Notes under the pieces: generated by a model | Seen by the model: only the letters and a program-made list of their open reading frames with translations | What the model was told of the DNA's origin: nothing | Database searches by the model: none | Shown here: positions 44,885 to 56,754 of the stretch, piece after piece | Numbering within the stretch: the stretch's first letter is position 1 | Layout: the number at the start of each line of letters is the position of its first letter | DNA from: Timema cristinae | Lineage: Eukaryota; Arthropoda; Insecta; Phasmatodea; Timematidae | DNA: 64,000 nucleotides | NCBI GenBank assembly: GCA_039000515.1 | Contig: JBCFYV010011135.1 | Location: 18,868,178-18,932,177 of the forward strand | Reading direction: 5' to 3' | Program-made: the position numbers and the translations under genes

Positions 44885-45125
44885 ATCGATTAGGTGGTAT
44901 TTGGGTAAAGTGCTTGTTCAGGACTCGATATTAATATGTTAAAACCCATCCCAGGTCGACAAATATTTCTTGAGAGATAAAAATCCGTAGCACAATCTTC
45001 CTTCGGAGTAGAAGTGAAGACGTCGGTTCAATGTCAGTTGTGGTATGTGAAGGAACCTTAGGAGGTTGGTGAAAATACCTTTTTTTTTGATGGGAAAATA
45101 TGATCGACTCTTTTACTATCACTTA
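44885..45125 (+). repeat. SINE-C copy, uninterrupted
   Basis: Head (AGGTGGTATTTGGGTAAAGT), then CCGTAGCACAATCTTCCTTC, GACGTCGGTTCAATGTCAG, GTATGTGAAGGAACC, and GGTTGGTGAAAATACC. It shows the sequence order of SINE-C without the SINE-B present at 34892-35155. Confidence 0.65.
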
Positions 45126-45685
45126 TAAAAATTATTGTGTCCTGATACAGTCAAAGGGTTCAAAAAGTGCACGTTTAATACAACAAAAATGTAAATAAAT
45201 TTATTTAAAATTCTGTTTTTATATTTATCATTTTCGAGTGTCGTAAACATAAAAATAAATTATATTATAATTTGCCTAAAATAATAACATATGTATAGTT
45301 CTTCATACATGTGTTAAACGGGTTTCTTAAAAAAATCCACATACTCGTAACCTCATAAAATATACGAAAGGAAATATGAAATGTGTATAGAGAAATCTTG
45401 CAATCTGTCAACATAATATTTTCTTTTCTGGAAAAAAATTAATATAATAAACTAAAATAAGAGTAACTTTGTATACTGTAAGAGCTCCCCATTCTAACAT
45501 CCTACCGTCTACACTAAGACCACTCACCATACAAGGGGAAAGTGGAAAGGGAGAGGGGGTTGAGAGGGAAGTAAAAACGAATGAAAGTCAAATTTTTTTT
45601 AAGATAAGCAAAAAGATTGCTTGGCGAATATGTTAGTTTTTTATTTATTTATTTGAGATATTTAACGTTAACTTTTTGAACCAAC
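45126..45685. other. AT-rich interval with a purine-rich patch
   Basis: A GGGGAAAGTGGAAAGGGAGA tract lies at 45535-45575. No gene recognised. Confidence 0.4.
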
Positions 45686-45689
45686 TTAT

Positions 45690-45860
45690 ATCATTACACG
45701 ACTTATAAACTAACTTAAACCTAGAACACACACAACATCCAACCCCCCGGCTGATAACTCATCACTTTTAAAGGGGAAACCCACATTTCACAAATGATAA
45801 TTTTTTTCGGCCATACTGACAATCGAGGATGGGACCCTTAGCCACGTTAAGTTTAACATT
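45690..45860 (-). repeat. SINE-E fragment
   Basis: Keeps the middle (AGGGGAAACCCACATTTCAC, ATCACTTTTAAAGG) and a B-box relic (GACAATCGAGGATGGG). The A-box end is lost. Confidence 0.6.
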
Positions 45861-45944
45861 TTAAACAGATTTATTTCCACAGCTCTTGAGTCATTAGTAT
45901 AGTTATAGTAGATCTAAGCTTTCTAGAATAAAGCTAATGGTTTC

Positions 45945-46185
45945 AAAGTCTTGGGCGTCATGCTCGCAATATAATAAACTGCCCAAGAGAGGAAGATTAA
46001 AATTAAAATCCCATTGGGTGTGTTGAAGGTGCTTTTTCCTATATGGCTTTCAACTCTTCTTCCACGCAAATGGGGCCACATTTCTTTAAAATTCATCCTT
46101 TATCATCCCTAATACATAAGTGTTATTAGTACAGAATGTTTATGCGTATGAATTGTACAAGTAGTAAGACGTGGTGCTAAAGATT
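45945..46185 (+). repeat. SINE-B copy, diverged
   Basis: Body (CATTGGGTGTGTTGAAGG, CAACTCTTCTTCCACGCAAA) and tail (GTACAAGTAGTAAGACGTGG then TGCTAAAG). The A and B boxes are decayed. Confidence 0.7.
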
Positions 46186-46705
46186 GAATAAAAGAATACT
46201 ATAACCAAATTTGCATTATCCAGGATAAATGAACAAAATGGGTTGTGATTACGTTTTTAATAAAATAAAAAGTTTCGGCACTAAAAGAATATTTAATTTA
46301 TTTTGACCAAAAACATTTTTTTATCATGAACAAAGAAAAATTATGAACATCAACTGGCATTCTTTTATGTTCCACCTGAACTGTTTAAAAATTCTACATA
46401 ACAAGAGTAAAACGTCCCTTCAACACACAACACACACACAAAAAAAGGAACATTACATAAAACGTTATTTTTACGGTGAAAGGTAAGGAAAAGGGGGAAA
46501 TAGGGTGGAAAGGCACTTATGCCAAGCACTGAAAAGAAAACACATTACTTAAGTCAACACCAATGGCAGTGACACGTTTTGTCATTTTGTGGGGTACGGG
46601 GTTAATTCCACTGCTTCACTACTCTCTGAATAATTTGACTCGGTTATTGAGTGGGGGGAGGTTACTCTGTGTATGTTGGAGAAATGACCTTATGTGTATT
46701 GTAGA
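46186..46705. other. Interval without recognised features
   Basis: Contains a short CA-rich run (46424-46440) and a GTGGGGGGAGG patch (46650-46661). Confidence 0.4.
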
Positions 46706-46709
46706 CGTC

Positions 46710-46965
46710 ATACTTAGCACCGCGTCTTACTAACCGTTCGGGCTTTACGCTTAATTACTAATTACTCTAATGGATTAGGAATTGGGGAGGTTGAATATAG
46801 ATGAAGTGAACCCGCATTTGTGTGGAACGAGATTGGAAAACCATTTAGGAAAAAAACCACCCACGTTCACTCGAGCGATATTCTAACATCAATCTTCAAA
46901 TCCTCAGCAGTTTAGCTCAACACGAAACTAGCGCGTTATCTAACTGCATCACCAAGGCTGGTACG
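46710..46965 (-). repeat. SINE-B, full length
   Basis: 3' motif (TTAGCACCGCGTCTTACTAA) at the left, GTGAACCCGCATTTGTGTGG in the middle, B box mutated (GATATTCTAACATCAATC), A box (GCGCGTTATCTAACTGCATC) at the right. Confidence 0.9.
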
Positions 46966-47099
46966 TCGTACACATAAATAAGATTCAACTAAGTCCACTA
47001 GAATTCTTTGTTTGACCAAATCATAGGTCTTATAAAAATTTCCAGCAAGAGTTCATACGTTTTTGTTTTTTTTAATCTACGATTAAAGCTACATTTTTA

Positions 47100-47480
47100 T
47101 AGACGTTGACCTCTTTTACTTTCATTAGACCCCTCTGAGAGAAAAGTATTGTGATTTTCAAAAAATTGATTTCGTGAATTGATAAATTTCAATGACCCCC
47201 ATAAACTAAAAAATGTGGTTTTAGTGATTCCGTCTTTTTGTGTGTATCACGGATTAGAGCTGAAATAATTTTACTGATAGATCAAAAACTTGGTATCTCG
47301 TCTTTTAATACTCCTGAGGGGTTTTAAAAATTAGATCCAACCCTAAATTTAACTGGTTCTTTACTGAAGTCTAAAAAGAGAAATACAATCTCTTTTCTCT
47401 AAATCCACTATAATGATATTGATTCCATTTTACATCTAGACAGTGTCCAAAATTATAAAAGATGGCAATTTTCATTTTTT
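47100..47480 (+). repeat. Repeat G, copy 2
   Basis: Shares GAGAAAAGTATTGTGATTTT, GATCAAAAACTTGGTATCTC, AGATCCAACCCTAAATTTAA and an AAAAGAGAAATAC end block with copies at 21.9 and 49.3 kb, in the same orientation. AT-rich DNA to about 48.4 kb may be part of the same unit. Confidence 0.65.
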
Positions 47481-48572
47481 CATGAAAATGTCTGTCTGAA
47501 TGACTGACACATTAAGAGAAATTTACAATTTGGTTAATACCCTCTTAACTATTGGATATACAATATAATTTATCATTTTAAAGTTTTAATACAGCATACA
47601 CTAAAAGTATTTAAAGCTGAATATATTTTATTAAACTAATAGTTTATGAGTTGTAAGAAACCATTTAAATTCTATTGAGTACTTAGAATTATGAAATTTA
47701 TTGTTATGCTTTTTAGTGTGGTGTTTCTGTAACAGTGTATAGTATTTTGGTTCATATAACATACTAGTTTTTAGTGAACATATCTATTTTATGATTGAAG
47801 AAAGAGAAAGTCTGTACGTTTCATACTACCAGTTATTTTATAAAATCTTAAACCATGTCGAAATAGCCCCCTTATATTCACTGATTATCATAAATGCATA
47901 CATAGATGGAATATTCATTTATTTATCTTTAGATAATTGATAGTTTGATACTTGATAGCTTTAACTAACCAAAATTTCAAAGCGTTCATCGCAAAGTACA
48001 ATGCCAACTCCAAAGTAATAATAGAGAAGTAAAATTTCATTTCCGCATTACACTAATAATAGCAGAAAACAAATTTTGACTCAATTGCATATTTGTGTAA
48101 GTAATCAGATGCTTTATTACCGAGTCTGAATTTGAGAAAATGATTATTTTTTAAATCTTCACGTAAATATGACACTCTCCATAGTTTATATTTCAAATGT
48201 AAGCTCTCTAAATTTAATTTTGTTTGCTTTTTATTGGATTCAACATTCATTCTACATTTTTAAATTTGATAATTTTCTCATAAATATGGCAGGTTTCATA
48301 ACATATATAGCAAATTTCAGCTATCTAAGTATCAAGTTGTACATTTTATTCTCCATTTTATATGCAACACCTTGGTTTATTAAAGTTTAGGTTTTTTCAC
48401 ATGAATAAGGGATGTTACATAGGATCCACACCAAATTTCTACACATTTGGTTATTTGGATGTAGGATAAAAACCCTTAAGAGAAAACACAATAATTACAT
48501 ATATGTGTCTAAACTTTACTTAGAATAATAATAATATGTAGCAACATTTTTATTTAATTTAAAATTAATAAT
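47481..48572. other. AT-rich interval
   Basis: Overlapping opposite-strand AT-rich frames at 48053-48390 are not gene-like. Confidence 0.45.
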
Positions 48573-48583
48573 TTCAATAAACC

Positions 48584-48878
48584 TTGTGACCTGGTGGTCT
48601 AGATATAAGGTATCAGACTTTTGTGTTGAGGGTCCGAGGTTCAATCCTCGGTCCCAGCACATATTTAACTGATTATCAAACCCTTCCTTCACCTCTGACA
48701 AGACGTGTATTAATCACAACTTGTGAATGTGTGGACTGCCAGGCCTCCACCGTGGTTCGGATTCCATGTTAAGCTGTAGGTCCTCTATTTCATCTCACAA
48801 TCACCCTACTATTACACATTAGCGTTTTTGCGTACAACCTGAACGGGTAGTGAGACGCGGTACTAATATTAATAATAA
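48584..48878 (+). repeat. SINE-A, full length, insertion subfamily
   Basis: Complete copy. Carries GTGTATTAATCACAAC at about 48705, as at 42306-42600. Flanks TTCAATAAACC (48573-48583) and TTCAATAAAACC (48879-48890) are a duplication with one indel. Confidence 0.93.
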
Positions 48879-48924
48879 TTCAATAAAACCCACTTCGTTT
48901 TTTGAATGTTCTAAGGCAGTATTA

Positions 48925-49135
48925 ACACAATAGATAGGACTTACGATTACGGAGAAATCAGTATTTGAATCCTTTTTGGGAGTAGTAAGGTTATTTATTA
49001 TTCCTTAATAATTTTCTGCACTTGAATGCATATTCTCGTCCCCCAAACTCAATTTATCTCATCTCTAACATTCTAGAGTAATTTATAATAATGCATATAG
49101 CTCATGTGGGCATTAAAGCGTTGTGACAAAAGACA
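48925..49135 (+). repeat. SINE-B relic
   Basis: Blocks ACGATTACGGAGAAATCAGT, GAATCCTTTTTGGGAG, TCTCGTCCCCCAAACTC and a decayed end (CATTAAAGCGTTGTGACAAA). Confidence 0.45.
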
Positions 49136-49309
49136 GAATAAATATTTTAGATTTTCTGCCCAGGTTTTAAAAAGTTCCTTAAATATGGACAAGATTAGAA
49201 AATATTTTAAAAATGTCCACCCTTACTAACATTAGCCTGGTCAGAGAATTTTAAAACGAAATAAGTTAAAATATCATTGGTTATGCCTCGGGTCTGTATT
49301 TATTTATTA

Positions 49310-49700
49310 CTTTATCACTTTATCTTGAGATCTCTTAGAGAAAGTATTGTGATCGTCAAAAAAAAATCGAACTTGAGATTTTGAAAAAATGTCGACTTTT
49401 CATGAGCACCTGAAAAAAAAAAAAAGTCGTTTTCGCAATGCTATCTAAGTGTCTATACCTCGGGCTATAGCCGAAACTATCTTACCGATTGAGCTAAAAC
49501 TTGGTATCTGTGGCTTTCATATGGTCCGTCTGATGGATTTCTTGGAATTTTATATCCAACCCTAAATTTAAGGATAGTTTACTGAAAGGCAAAAGGAGAA
49601 AATACAGATTTTTTCAAAATTTGAAATAACAATTTTAATTAAATTGTATAATTATACATTGATTTTTCTTATAAGAAAATTGAAACTCTAATTTTATCAT
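49310..49700 (+). repeat. Repeat G, copy 3
   Basis: GAGAAAGTATTGTGATCGTC, TCGGGCTATAGCCGAAACTA, GAGCTAAAACTTGGTATCTG, TATCCAACCCTAAATTTAAG. The best preserved of the three copies. The copies at 47.1 and 49.3 kb lie about 2.2 kb apart in the same orientation. Confidence 0.7.
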
Positions 49701-50535
49701 GAAAATGATTTCATTATACCTTACAAAGGGAAAATTTTTAAATTTTGATAACTTCTCCGCAAAATTTTGATATAAAAAATAGTTTATCATTGTAAAGTTG
49801 TGGGACTATTAAAAATAAAGATCTTTTATATGAAATATTTTTTTTTAATCAATTCCTGGGCTTTAAGCAAATGTATTTTATTCAAGTCTTTGAAAATGAA
49901 TTGGATTCTTATGCTCTTTGATTGGTGGACAAAGATATTTTTCATTTCCCAATTTTTCTGTAACAGTTTTCCTAGTTCCTAATCCCATAGAGTAAGTAAA
50001 TAACCATATATATTATTTCATTTATGATCTTAGTGTTTCTAATAAAATGTATATAGCCTAACTATTATTTCGTTTTACAAATCTTACGAGTTTTTAGTAA
50101 ATAATATATGTTTAATGTAAAAGCGGGAGAAAGTCTATGCGGTATGTCGTACTATTTTTTTTCATCACGTATTACAGTCCAAATTAAATAGGGAGAAACG
50201 TTTATGACTTCTAAAATTCACTAGAAATATTTTCATATCTCTCTACATCATGTAACATGAACTTCAACTGTCAATTTTGATATTGATAATGAAATAATAT
50301 AAATAATTAAGTAAATCATTATTAACTAATATACATATTTTATCGTCACTGCTTTTTGATGGCCATCAAGGGCTCATATATAAACTAAATACATTAATTA
50401 AATTGTAATATGACACCTTGTACATGTTAATTGATCTCAGGACCAAAAGCTGATTACTTCAATACTCTTACATCCGATTAATCTAGGTGATTTCCAGGCC
50501 CTGGATTATTCTTATCTCATAATTTAAGGCAGGGT
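49701..50535. other. AT-rich interval, possibly the rest of repeat G
   Basis: Similar phrases (AATTTATCATTNTAAAGTT) occur after repeat G copy 2. No genes seen. Confidence 0.4.
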
Positions 50536-50539
50536 TTAT

Positions 50540-50640
50540 GATTGACGGGTGGTTAGCTAAGTGGTAAGAAAATTGGCGTACTAAGTCAAAGGTCCCGGGT
50601 TCTATTCCCGTATTCTGTTGTTATTTTTCAATTCAATAAA
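50540..50640 (+). repeat. SINE-D copy
   Basis: tRNA-like head: A box (TGGTTAGCTAAGTGGTAAG), B box (GGGTTCTATTCCCG), then TTGTTATTTTTCAATTCAAT. It resembles the copy at 30020-30120. Confidence 0.6.
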
Positions 50641-50684
50641 TATGATATATAATAACTCGAATATTTAGTCCATCATAAACTAAA

Positions 50685-50880
50685 CTAGCTACGCTAATAA
50701 TGATTTAGGTAAAAAAAAAAGATTTTATTAGAGTAAGTATGCTAGCATTTGCATAGAGTCAGTGTGGAAAACAATATAGGAAAAGTCTCTGTACGCATAA
50801 ATGGGATTCGAACTACGATCTTCCCGTAACTAATCCTTTATTAACAAAAAAGTGAAGCTTTAGACCATGCAACCACAAAT
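50685..50880 (-). repeat. SINE-B, diverged
   Basis: Body (GCTAGCATTTGCATAGAG, GGAAAACAATATAGGAAAAG), B box (GGGATTCGAACTACGATC) and A box relic (TTTAGACCATGCAACCAC). The 3' motif is gone. Confidence 0.7.
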
Positions 50881-50897
50881 ATGGGTGAAAGCATATT

Positions 50898-51480
50898 TTA
50901 TTTAAATAAATACTGATGGTCGATAAGCTGCTTTCCGTTACTAGTCAAGAAACAAGAGCTTGACTTCTGTTTACAAAAGGATTCATAAGCCAGAACATAA
51001 CAAGCATTGACGTAACCCATCCAGTCCTCCAGTTTAGATATTATGCCCGGTGGCAGCAAGCACTTAAAGTGATACTCTTGTAAGCCCCCTTGAACCCCGC
51101 ACATCCTGCCCCATTTTACTCCTATACCCTATTCCCCCCTTCCCTCTTGTGACGAGAAAAGCAGCATCATTCCTATACGATAACCAAGTTGCCCTTGTCA
51201 GCGTTCATTTCGGCCAAAAGATACGACCTGACAACCTCCCTTCCCCCACAATCACCTAACTCACTCCCCATACCCCCCTCTTCAGACCAACCATAATGTC
51301 CCCCCCAAACCTTTCCCTATTCACTAGGTTTACTCTTCATTACTGAAATGCTGATAAATGCAATTACAAACGGCAGGCACGCAACTATAGTGATAGAGAG
51401 ATAGAAAAGGAGAATGGGAGTTGAACGGAGTTGGTTATAATCGGGTTGTATGGGTCAGATGTAAGGGTAGTGCCGGATTA
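50898..51480. other. C/T-rich stretch without recognised gene
   Basis: From about 51080 to 51330 the plus strand is strongly pyrimidine-rich with several C runs. A 68-codon minus frame (50898-51104) of fairly balanced composition is present, but I recognise no family and see no defining splice sites. Confidence 0.35.
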
Positions 51481-51589
51481 AAATATTTGGGAACAAACCA
51501 AAAATATGAATCTCTGTTTAACTTATCGTTATTGAAAAATTTATGGCCCTGATGCAATAACGATGTTTAGTGAAACAGATTATGGAGCC

Positions 51590-52165
51590 GAGTAGAAGGT
51601 TTAATGAGTAGAAGAACAGGCCATATTGTAAGAATGAGGAGCTAAACAAACGATGGAGGTGAGTAGAATGGGAATTGAGCTTTAACAAAGATTGGTATGC
51701 CAGAATAAGGATGACCAAAAAGAAATGAAGCGAGTAGAAGGTGTATGAGCCTTGAAAAGATGTAGCCAGAATTAGAATGACAAAATAAAGATGAAGCTGA
51801 GTAGAAGGTGAATTGAGCCTTAAAAAGATTGGTATGCCAGAATAAGGATGACCAAAATAGAAGATGAAGCTGAGTAGAAGGTGTATTGAGCCTTGAAAAA
51901 GATTGGTATGCCAGAATTAGAATGACCAAAATAGAAGATGAAGCTGAGTAGAAGGTGTGTTGAGCCTTAACAAAGATTTGTATGCCAGAATTAGGATGAC
52001 CAAAATAGAAGATGAAGCTGAATAAAAGGTGCATTGAGCCTTAACAAAGATGGTATGCCAGAATGAGTATGACTGAAATAGAAGATGAAGCTGAGTAGAA
52101 GGCACGATACGTTTCATCAAAGGCCATTATGAGAGAACAATGCTGATTGAAACAGAAAGTAGAGC
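51590..52165. repeat. 74-bp tandem array, about eight units
   Basis: The unit reads GAAGCTGAGTAGAAGGTGTG, TTGAGCCTTAACAAAGATTT, GTATGCCAGAATTAGGATGA, CCAAAATAGAAGAT. The best units lie at about 51785-52090; the edges are diverged. Long minus-strand frames here (up to 130 codons) arise from the repeat. A related short array lies at 54040-54185. Confidence 0.93.
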
Positions 52166-52169
52166 TAAG

Positions 52170-52740
52170 TAGAAATGGCTTTTATCTACAGCAAAGGCAT
52201 GTGTGCAGTTTAAATTATTTATGTAATTTTCTAATAATATTCCCTTAAATAAAATATTAAAAACGGTTGTATAAGATTTAAATTTACATGCATGAGAATT
52301 CCCTTCCAAACTTGAGACTTCAGGATCCTAATGGAAAGAATTTAAATAAATTCTGTACTCAGTCCTCCACATTTAACACTTGAGATTCAAAACTTGACCT
52401 ACCTTAGATTTCTCTGTGATGAGCTAGCTCCAAGTTAATACCCGGTCCATGGAATTTCAGTTAACAACTATATAATAAGGTGGGAAAATTAATTAAACAC
52501 ATATGTACACGGGTGGTGGTTCTAGTAAATATATAATATTGCAGGCTACAAAATTGATGTATAGTATAGAGTACTTCTTTTGATTACATAATAGGGTAGA
52601 TTATAATATACACGAATTCCTACCTGACTGAATTCTAGTTAAATTATATTGTTAAAATAATTTATATTCATTTTACCAGATTAAGATTGTAAAAATAAAG
52701 TTTTAATTTATTGCAATATCTGATCAAGGGAGCCTGGTTT
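52170..52740. other. AT-rich interval
   Basis: Nothing recognised between the tandem array and the next SINE-B. Confidence 0.45.
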
Positions 52741-52755
52741 ATATGAGCAAAAATA

Positions 52756-53003
52756 TATTTAGCACCGCGTCTTACTACCCGTTCGGGTTATACGCTTTAA
52801 GTACTAATTACGCTAATGGATTAGGAATTGGAAGGTTGAATTATAGGAAGTGAACCCGCATTTGCGTGGATGGAGATAGGAAAACCATTTAGGAAAAAAC
52901 ACCCCCAGTTCATCCGACCGAGATTCGAACCTCAATCTTCTTATCCTCGGCAGGCTAGCTTAACACGACAAGCGCGTTAGCCAACAACGCCACCGAGGTG
53001 GGT
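52756..53003 (-). repeat. SINE-B, full length, perfect 10-bp TSD
   Basis: Intact 3' motif (GCACCGCGTCTTACTACCCG), body, B box (GAGATTCGAACCTCAATC) and A box (GCGCGTTAGCCAACAACGCC). The duplication AGCAAAAATA lies at 52746-52755 and 53004-53013. Best young SINE-B in the window. Confidence 0.96.
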
Positions 53004-53013
53004 AGCAAAAATA

Positions 53014-54035
53014 AGGTAACTGTTTATTAGAATGGTAGGAATGGTTCTTCATAATATTTGATGGACTTATGCTGTTTGTTAAAAAAAAATAAAGAATATG
53101 ATACATTTAAATTTATTTTCATTTTCTTTCTTTAAACCAATGACCCTCGTCAAAAGATTTCTCTTTCAGAGCTATGGATAAAAGTGATAAAATTATTAGG
53201 AAAATAAATATACATAATATGTTTGAGACAAATTTTAAGTCTACAATTAATAAATTTAAATACTAAAATATTAAAGTCTGAATTCTTATGAAGGGAGTTA
53301 AAAAGGTATTGAAGTATTATCTGGTCATCTTAGCTTTAGATGTCCAAGGTTTAGAATTTAGTAATTTCATATCACCTGGATAGGAATGTACTTTACTGTC
53401 CGTTGATTTAGTATAAATATGGTAAAATTTTGAAAATTAAATTAAATAGAGTGATGAAACATTTCTTTGTCCTTATAGCTCCATTATGGTCTCTTTGGCA
53501 CCCTCCAGTTTTTATTTTGAAACTAAACCTTTGATAAAATATTTGGCTCTTATAAAAAAACACGTCCAGTCCTTCTCAAATTGTAGGCACAAGTCTATTT
53601 GATCAAGCCCCGTAGTTAGGACCATGGGTGAAATTTGATTCTGAACTTGAAGTTTCAACAAAAAAAAATAATTAAAGAAATGAGGTAGAATGTAAAAAAT
53701 CTAAGGAATCACCAGAGAGATGAATCTGGTTTCTTAAAGAACAAGTCTATGAATGGATGACACGTCGTTCAATAACTATATCCGGCGTTTATCAGCTGAG
53801 CTTTGTAGTTTACTAACAAAATCTCGAAATATGTAAATCTTACTCGTGACGTAACTAGTGAAGGCCCATCTCAAAGTAACCTCTTGATTGGCTAAGGTAT
53901 CATGATGGATGGCTCATTCCATTTTCTTTGCATGTAGTTCTGTCTCTTTCTTAGTAGCTTAACAATCGAACATAAAGAAAAAAAAATCCACAGCTCAAAT
54001 CTTTTCAAGTGGTCTTGACGTCATAGTCAACAAAA
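53014..54035. other. Interval, mixed composition near 53.7-54.0 kb
   Basis: Contains GATTGGCT (inverted CCAAT) at 53886 and TGACGTCA at 54016-54023. No gene or shared repeat recognised. The motifs could be chance. Confidence 0.3.
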
Positions 54036-54039
54036 GCAG

Positions 54040-54185
54040 GTTTAAAGATAAGTATTATGAGCGAAACAGAAGATAGAACTGAGTAGAAGGTGCGATGAGT
54101 TTTGACAAAAGCAGGTTTAAGATAAGGATTATGAGCGAAAGCGAAAGTGGAGCTGAGAAGGTGTGTTGAGTTGCATCAAAGTACT
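54040..54185. repeat. Diverged units related to the 74-bp array
   Basis: Two units with GATAGAACTGAGTAGAAGGT and GTGGAGCTGAGAAGGTGTGT, each followed by TTGAGTT-type text and preceded by AAAGCAGGTTTAA. Clearly related to the array about 2 kb upstream, but with a different remainder. Confidence 0.75.
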
Positions 54186-54189
54186 GTAG

Positions 54190-56450
54190 ATAGCGAATCA
54201 ACTCACCTTTGTATCGACTCACTTTACATTTCGCTCAAACTGATTCTTGCATGTAGACTGGCCATACTTGATTTATTACAGCTTAATGGATCTCAAAATA
54301 TTTAAGTGCCAATTTAGGGGTAGTGCAAAATACATTTAACGATTAGTGGGGTTAAATAAATTTTTTCTTACTTATATCAAGATATAATATTGTAATCGTA
54401 AAAACTTTTGACATCAAGATTATGATGAATCATTACGATTTAAATGTGTCTGAGCAACCCCCCCCCCCCCAAAAAAAAATAACTATTTTACAATATCCGT
54501 CACTATATCTATATTTATCTCTGTGTGTCTTGCCTGTACTTGGCAATAGTTATGAAACATTTCTATGAATGTGGTTTTAAATACTGAATATTTATATTTT
54601 ATAAGGTAATATTCTGTAATTTTATTTATTTTGAATCATTCCTCAAATTATGACTGATCTCTTTAATTCTAAATTATTCTATACTGGCTTGAATATTTTG
54701 TTTAAAATTGATATATAGAAAGTATTTTACTTGAAAAATATAACAATAAAGGCCTACTTTTATTCTGGATAGATATTTGTTAAGGAGTAGTTTACTCACA
54801 ATTGTTTTCCCTAAATTTGAAACATTTTAAAGCCACTTTGACAATTTTGTTTAAAATTTATGTCTGGGTAATGTTATAAATAGCTAACCAAACGGTTTAC
54901 TTGAATTTTTTTTAGGGAAATTTGTTTAAGAGTAGTTGACTAATTACTGGTTCTTTATAATTTGAATTTTATATTTGGTTGAAAATGGGTGTAAATTAAG
55001 TTTTTACATTCTAAAAAGAATAGATATATCTATTTCTAATTTTTAAATTCATTCGATATTGGTTAACCGACAAAATATTTTGAAAATTTTTCAAACCATA
55101 TTTATTTGAAATTGGTATTTGAACACTATATTGACACGGTAGTAAATAATGTTTTAATTTTCTGAAATAAGTTAATTTAGGGTGGTTAACTTATAAAAAA
55201 TGTCAGAAAAAATCTTGAAAGGTACTTTAAGATATAGTTTATAATGTAAATTTTTGAAGTGAAGGTTTTAGACCATTAAGTCAAAGAATATAATAAAATA
55301 TTATTTTGATCTTAAATACAAAGAGAAATTATAGTTTGATTTGATATTTGTTTCATATTCACCGATTTAAAAAATATATAGTTTCTGTACAGCGGTATAT
55401 TAAATTATATTCTTAAGAGCTCTTTAATATATATAAATAAGATTTTTAAATATATGTTTAATATGTTTCTGAAAAGGCAATGGCTTATATTCAATAAATT
55501 ACTAGTGAACCAATAACTATTTTCATTACACTCTTTCAAAATTTAATTATTTAAATAGCTTAAACGGCTGTAGAAGATTGGAAGATATATTACAATCTTA
55601 ATATATTTATTTAATTTAATTTTAAATATCAATGCTTTTAACCCGATTTTTATAATTATTATTTTATCACATTTATAAACCTATAAATCTCACAGAAAAT
55701 TATTAAAGTATAAAATGGTATTAAATGTATAGATTATAATTATGTTAACATAACGCTATTTTTTGGAAACTATAAGTTTTAAATGTATTCATACAATAGA
55801 TACAAATATATTACTAAGTGACTTTGAGATAAAAATGGTAATATCTTTATTATATATAAGTTGGCGATGACAACTAAGATTTGGAAGTAAAGCCCACAGA
55901 TTTATTTATAAAAGATGGAAAAACATAGTTGATAGGGAAGGTTTTCTGTGTGCTATCTATAACATATGTTCAAGATAAGAACCTATACATCCTCATAACA
56001 GGTATTTAGACCAATTACGAACTTAATAATATCTTGATCCACGTGGCAGCCAATTATATCTCAGGTAAGAAATATTAATAATATGTATTTTAATTTTTCA
56101 GACTGTCTTACTATTATTTAGAGCTATATTCATTTTAATCACGCTTAGGAGATAGGAATGAGGATGGCGAAACTTAGATTAAATGTATCAGCATTTGGAT
56201 AGATTGCTAATTCACTCACTGACATTAATATTTACCCACTTCCAGAGGAGCTAAAAATTTGAAATTTGGTAAACTTATAGCTTATAGCCTATAACTGACG
56301 AGAGTATTACAAAAAGTTAAAAAAAAAGATTAACCCGACAAAAAAAAAGTCAAAATGTCGGAGCAACTTTAAAGTCAGTGTGGTCCCTTATTTGGAGGTC
56401 TCTTGTGACTAAACGTTAAGATCTATCAAAAAACGGCTCTGGAATTACAT
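54190..56450. other. Very AT-rich interval, nothing recognised
   Basis: A C13 run next to an A run (54457-54479) is the only distinctive feature. No gene-like frames. Confidence 0.45.
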
Positions 56451-56454
56451 TAGT

Positions 56455-56640
56455 TTACACCCACTTGCAAATAAACGCACTGGGAGTCTGGGGGGGAGCC
56501 CCCAAAGAGCAAAGTGAGTTAATTTATATGCATGTAACCCGAATGTATAGTAAGAAACGGTGAAAAATTAAAATAATTATAAGAAAATCACTATCATTAC
56601 ACCCGAGTGAGATTCAACCCATGACCTTTCAGTCACCGCT
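56455..56640. repeat. SINE-B fragments
   Basis: A plus-oriented 3' piece (ACCCACTTGCAAATAAACGC, ATGTAACCCGAATGTATAGT) is followed by a minus-oriented head piece (TACACCCGAGTGAGATTCAA). They may be two pieces or one inverted copy. Confidence 0.4.
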
Positions 56641-56754
56641 CATACCAGACTAAATGATCTGGACATTTGGTACGAACTCAAAACTATGCGGATATTATTT
56701 TTATTAAAAATGAAAGCATTCCAAAATATTATATTTGCAAGTACTGTAATTATT

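Noticed and set aside
51642..52034. 130-codon minus-strand open frame, the longest in the window
   Set aside because: It lies entirely in the 74-bp tandem array; its internal repetition reflects the DNA repeat. 74 is not a multiple of three, so successive units are read in different frames.
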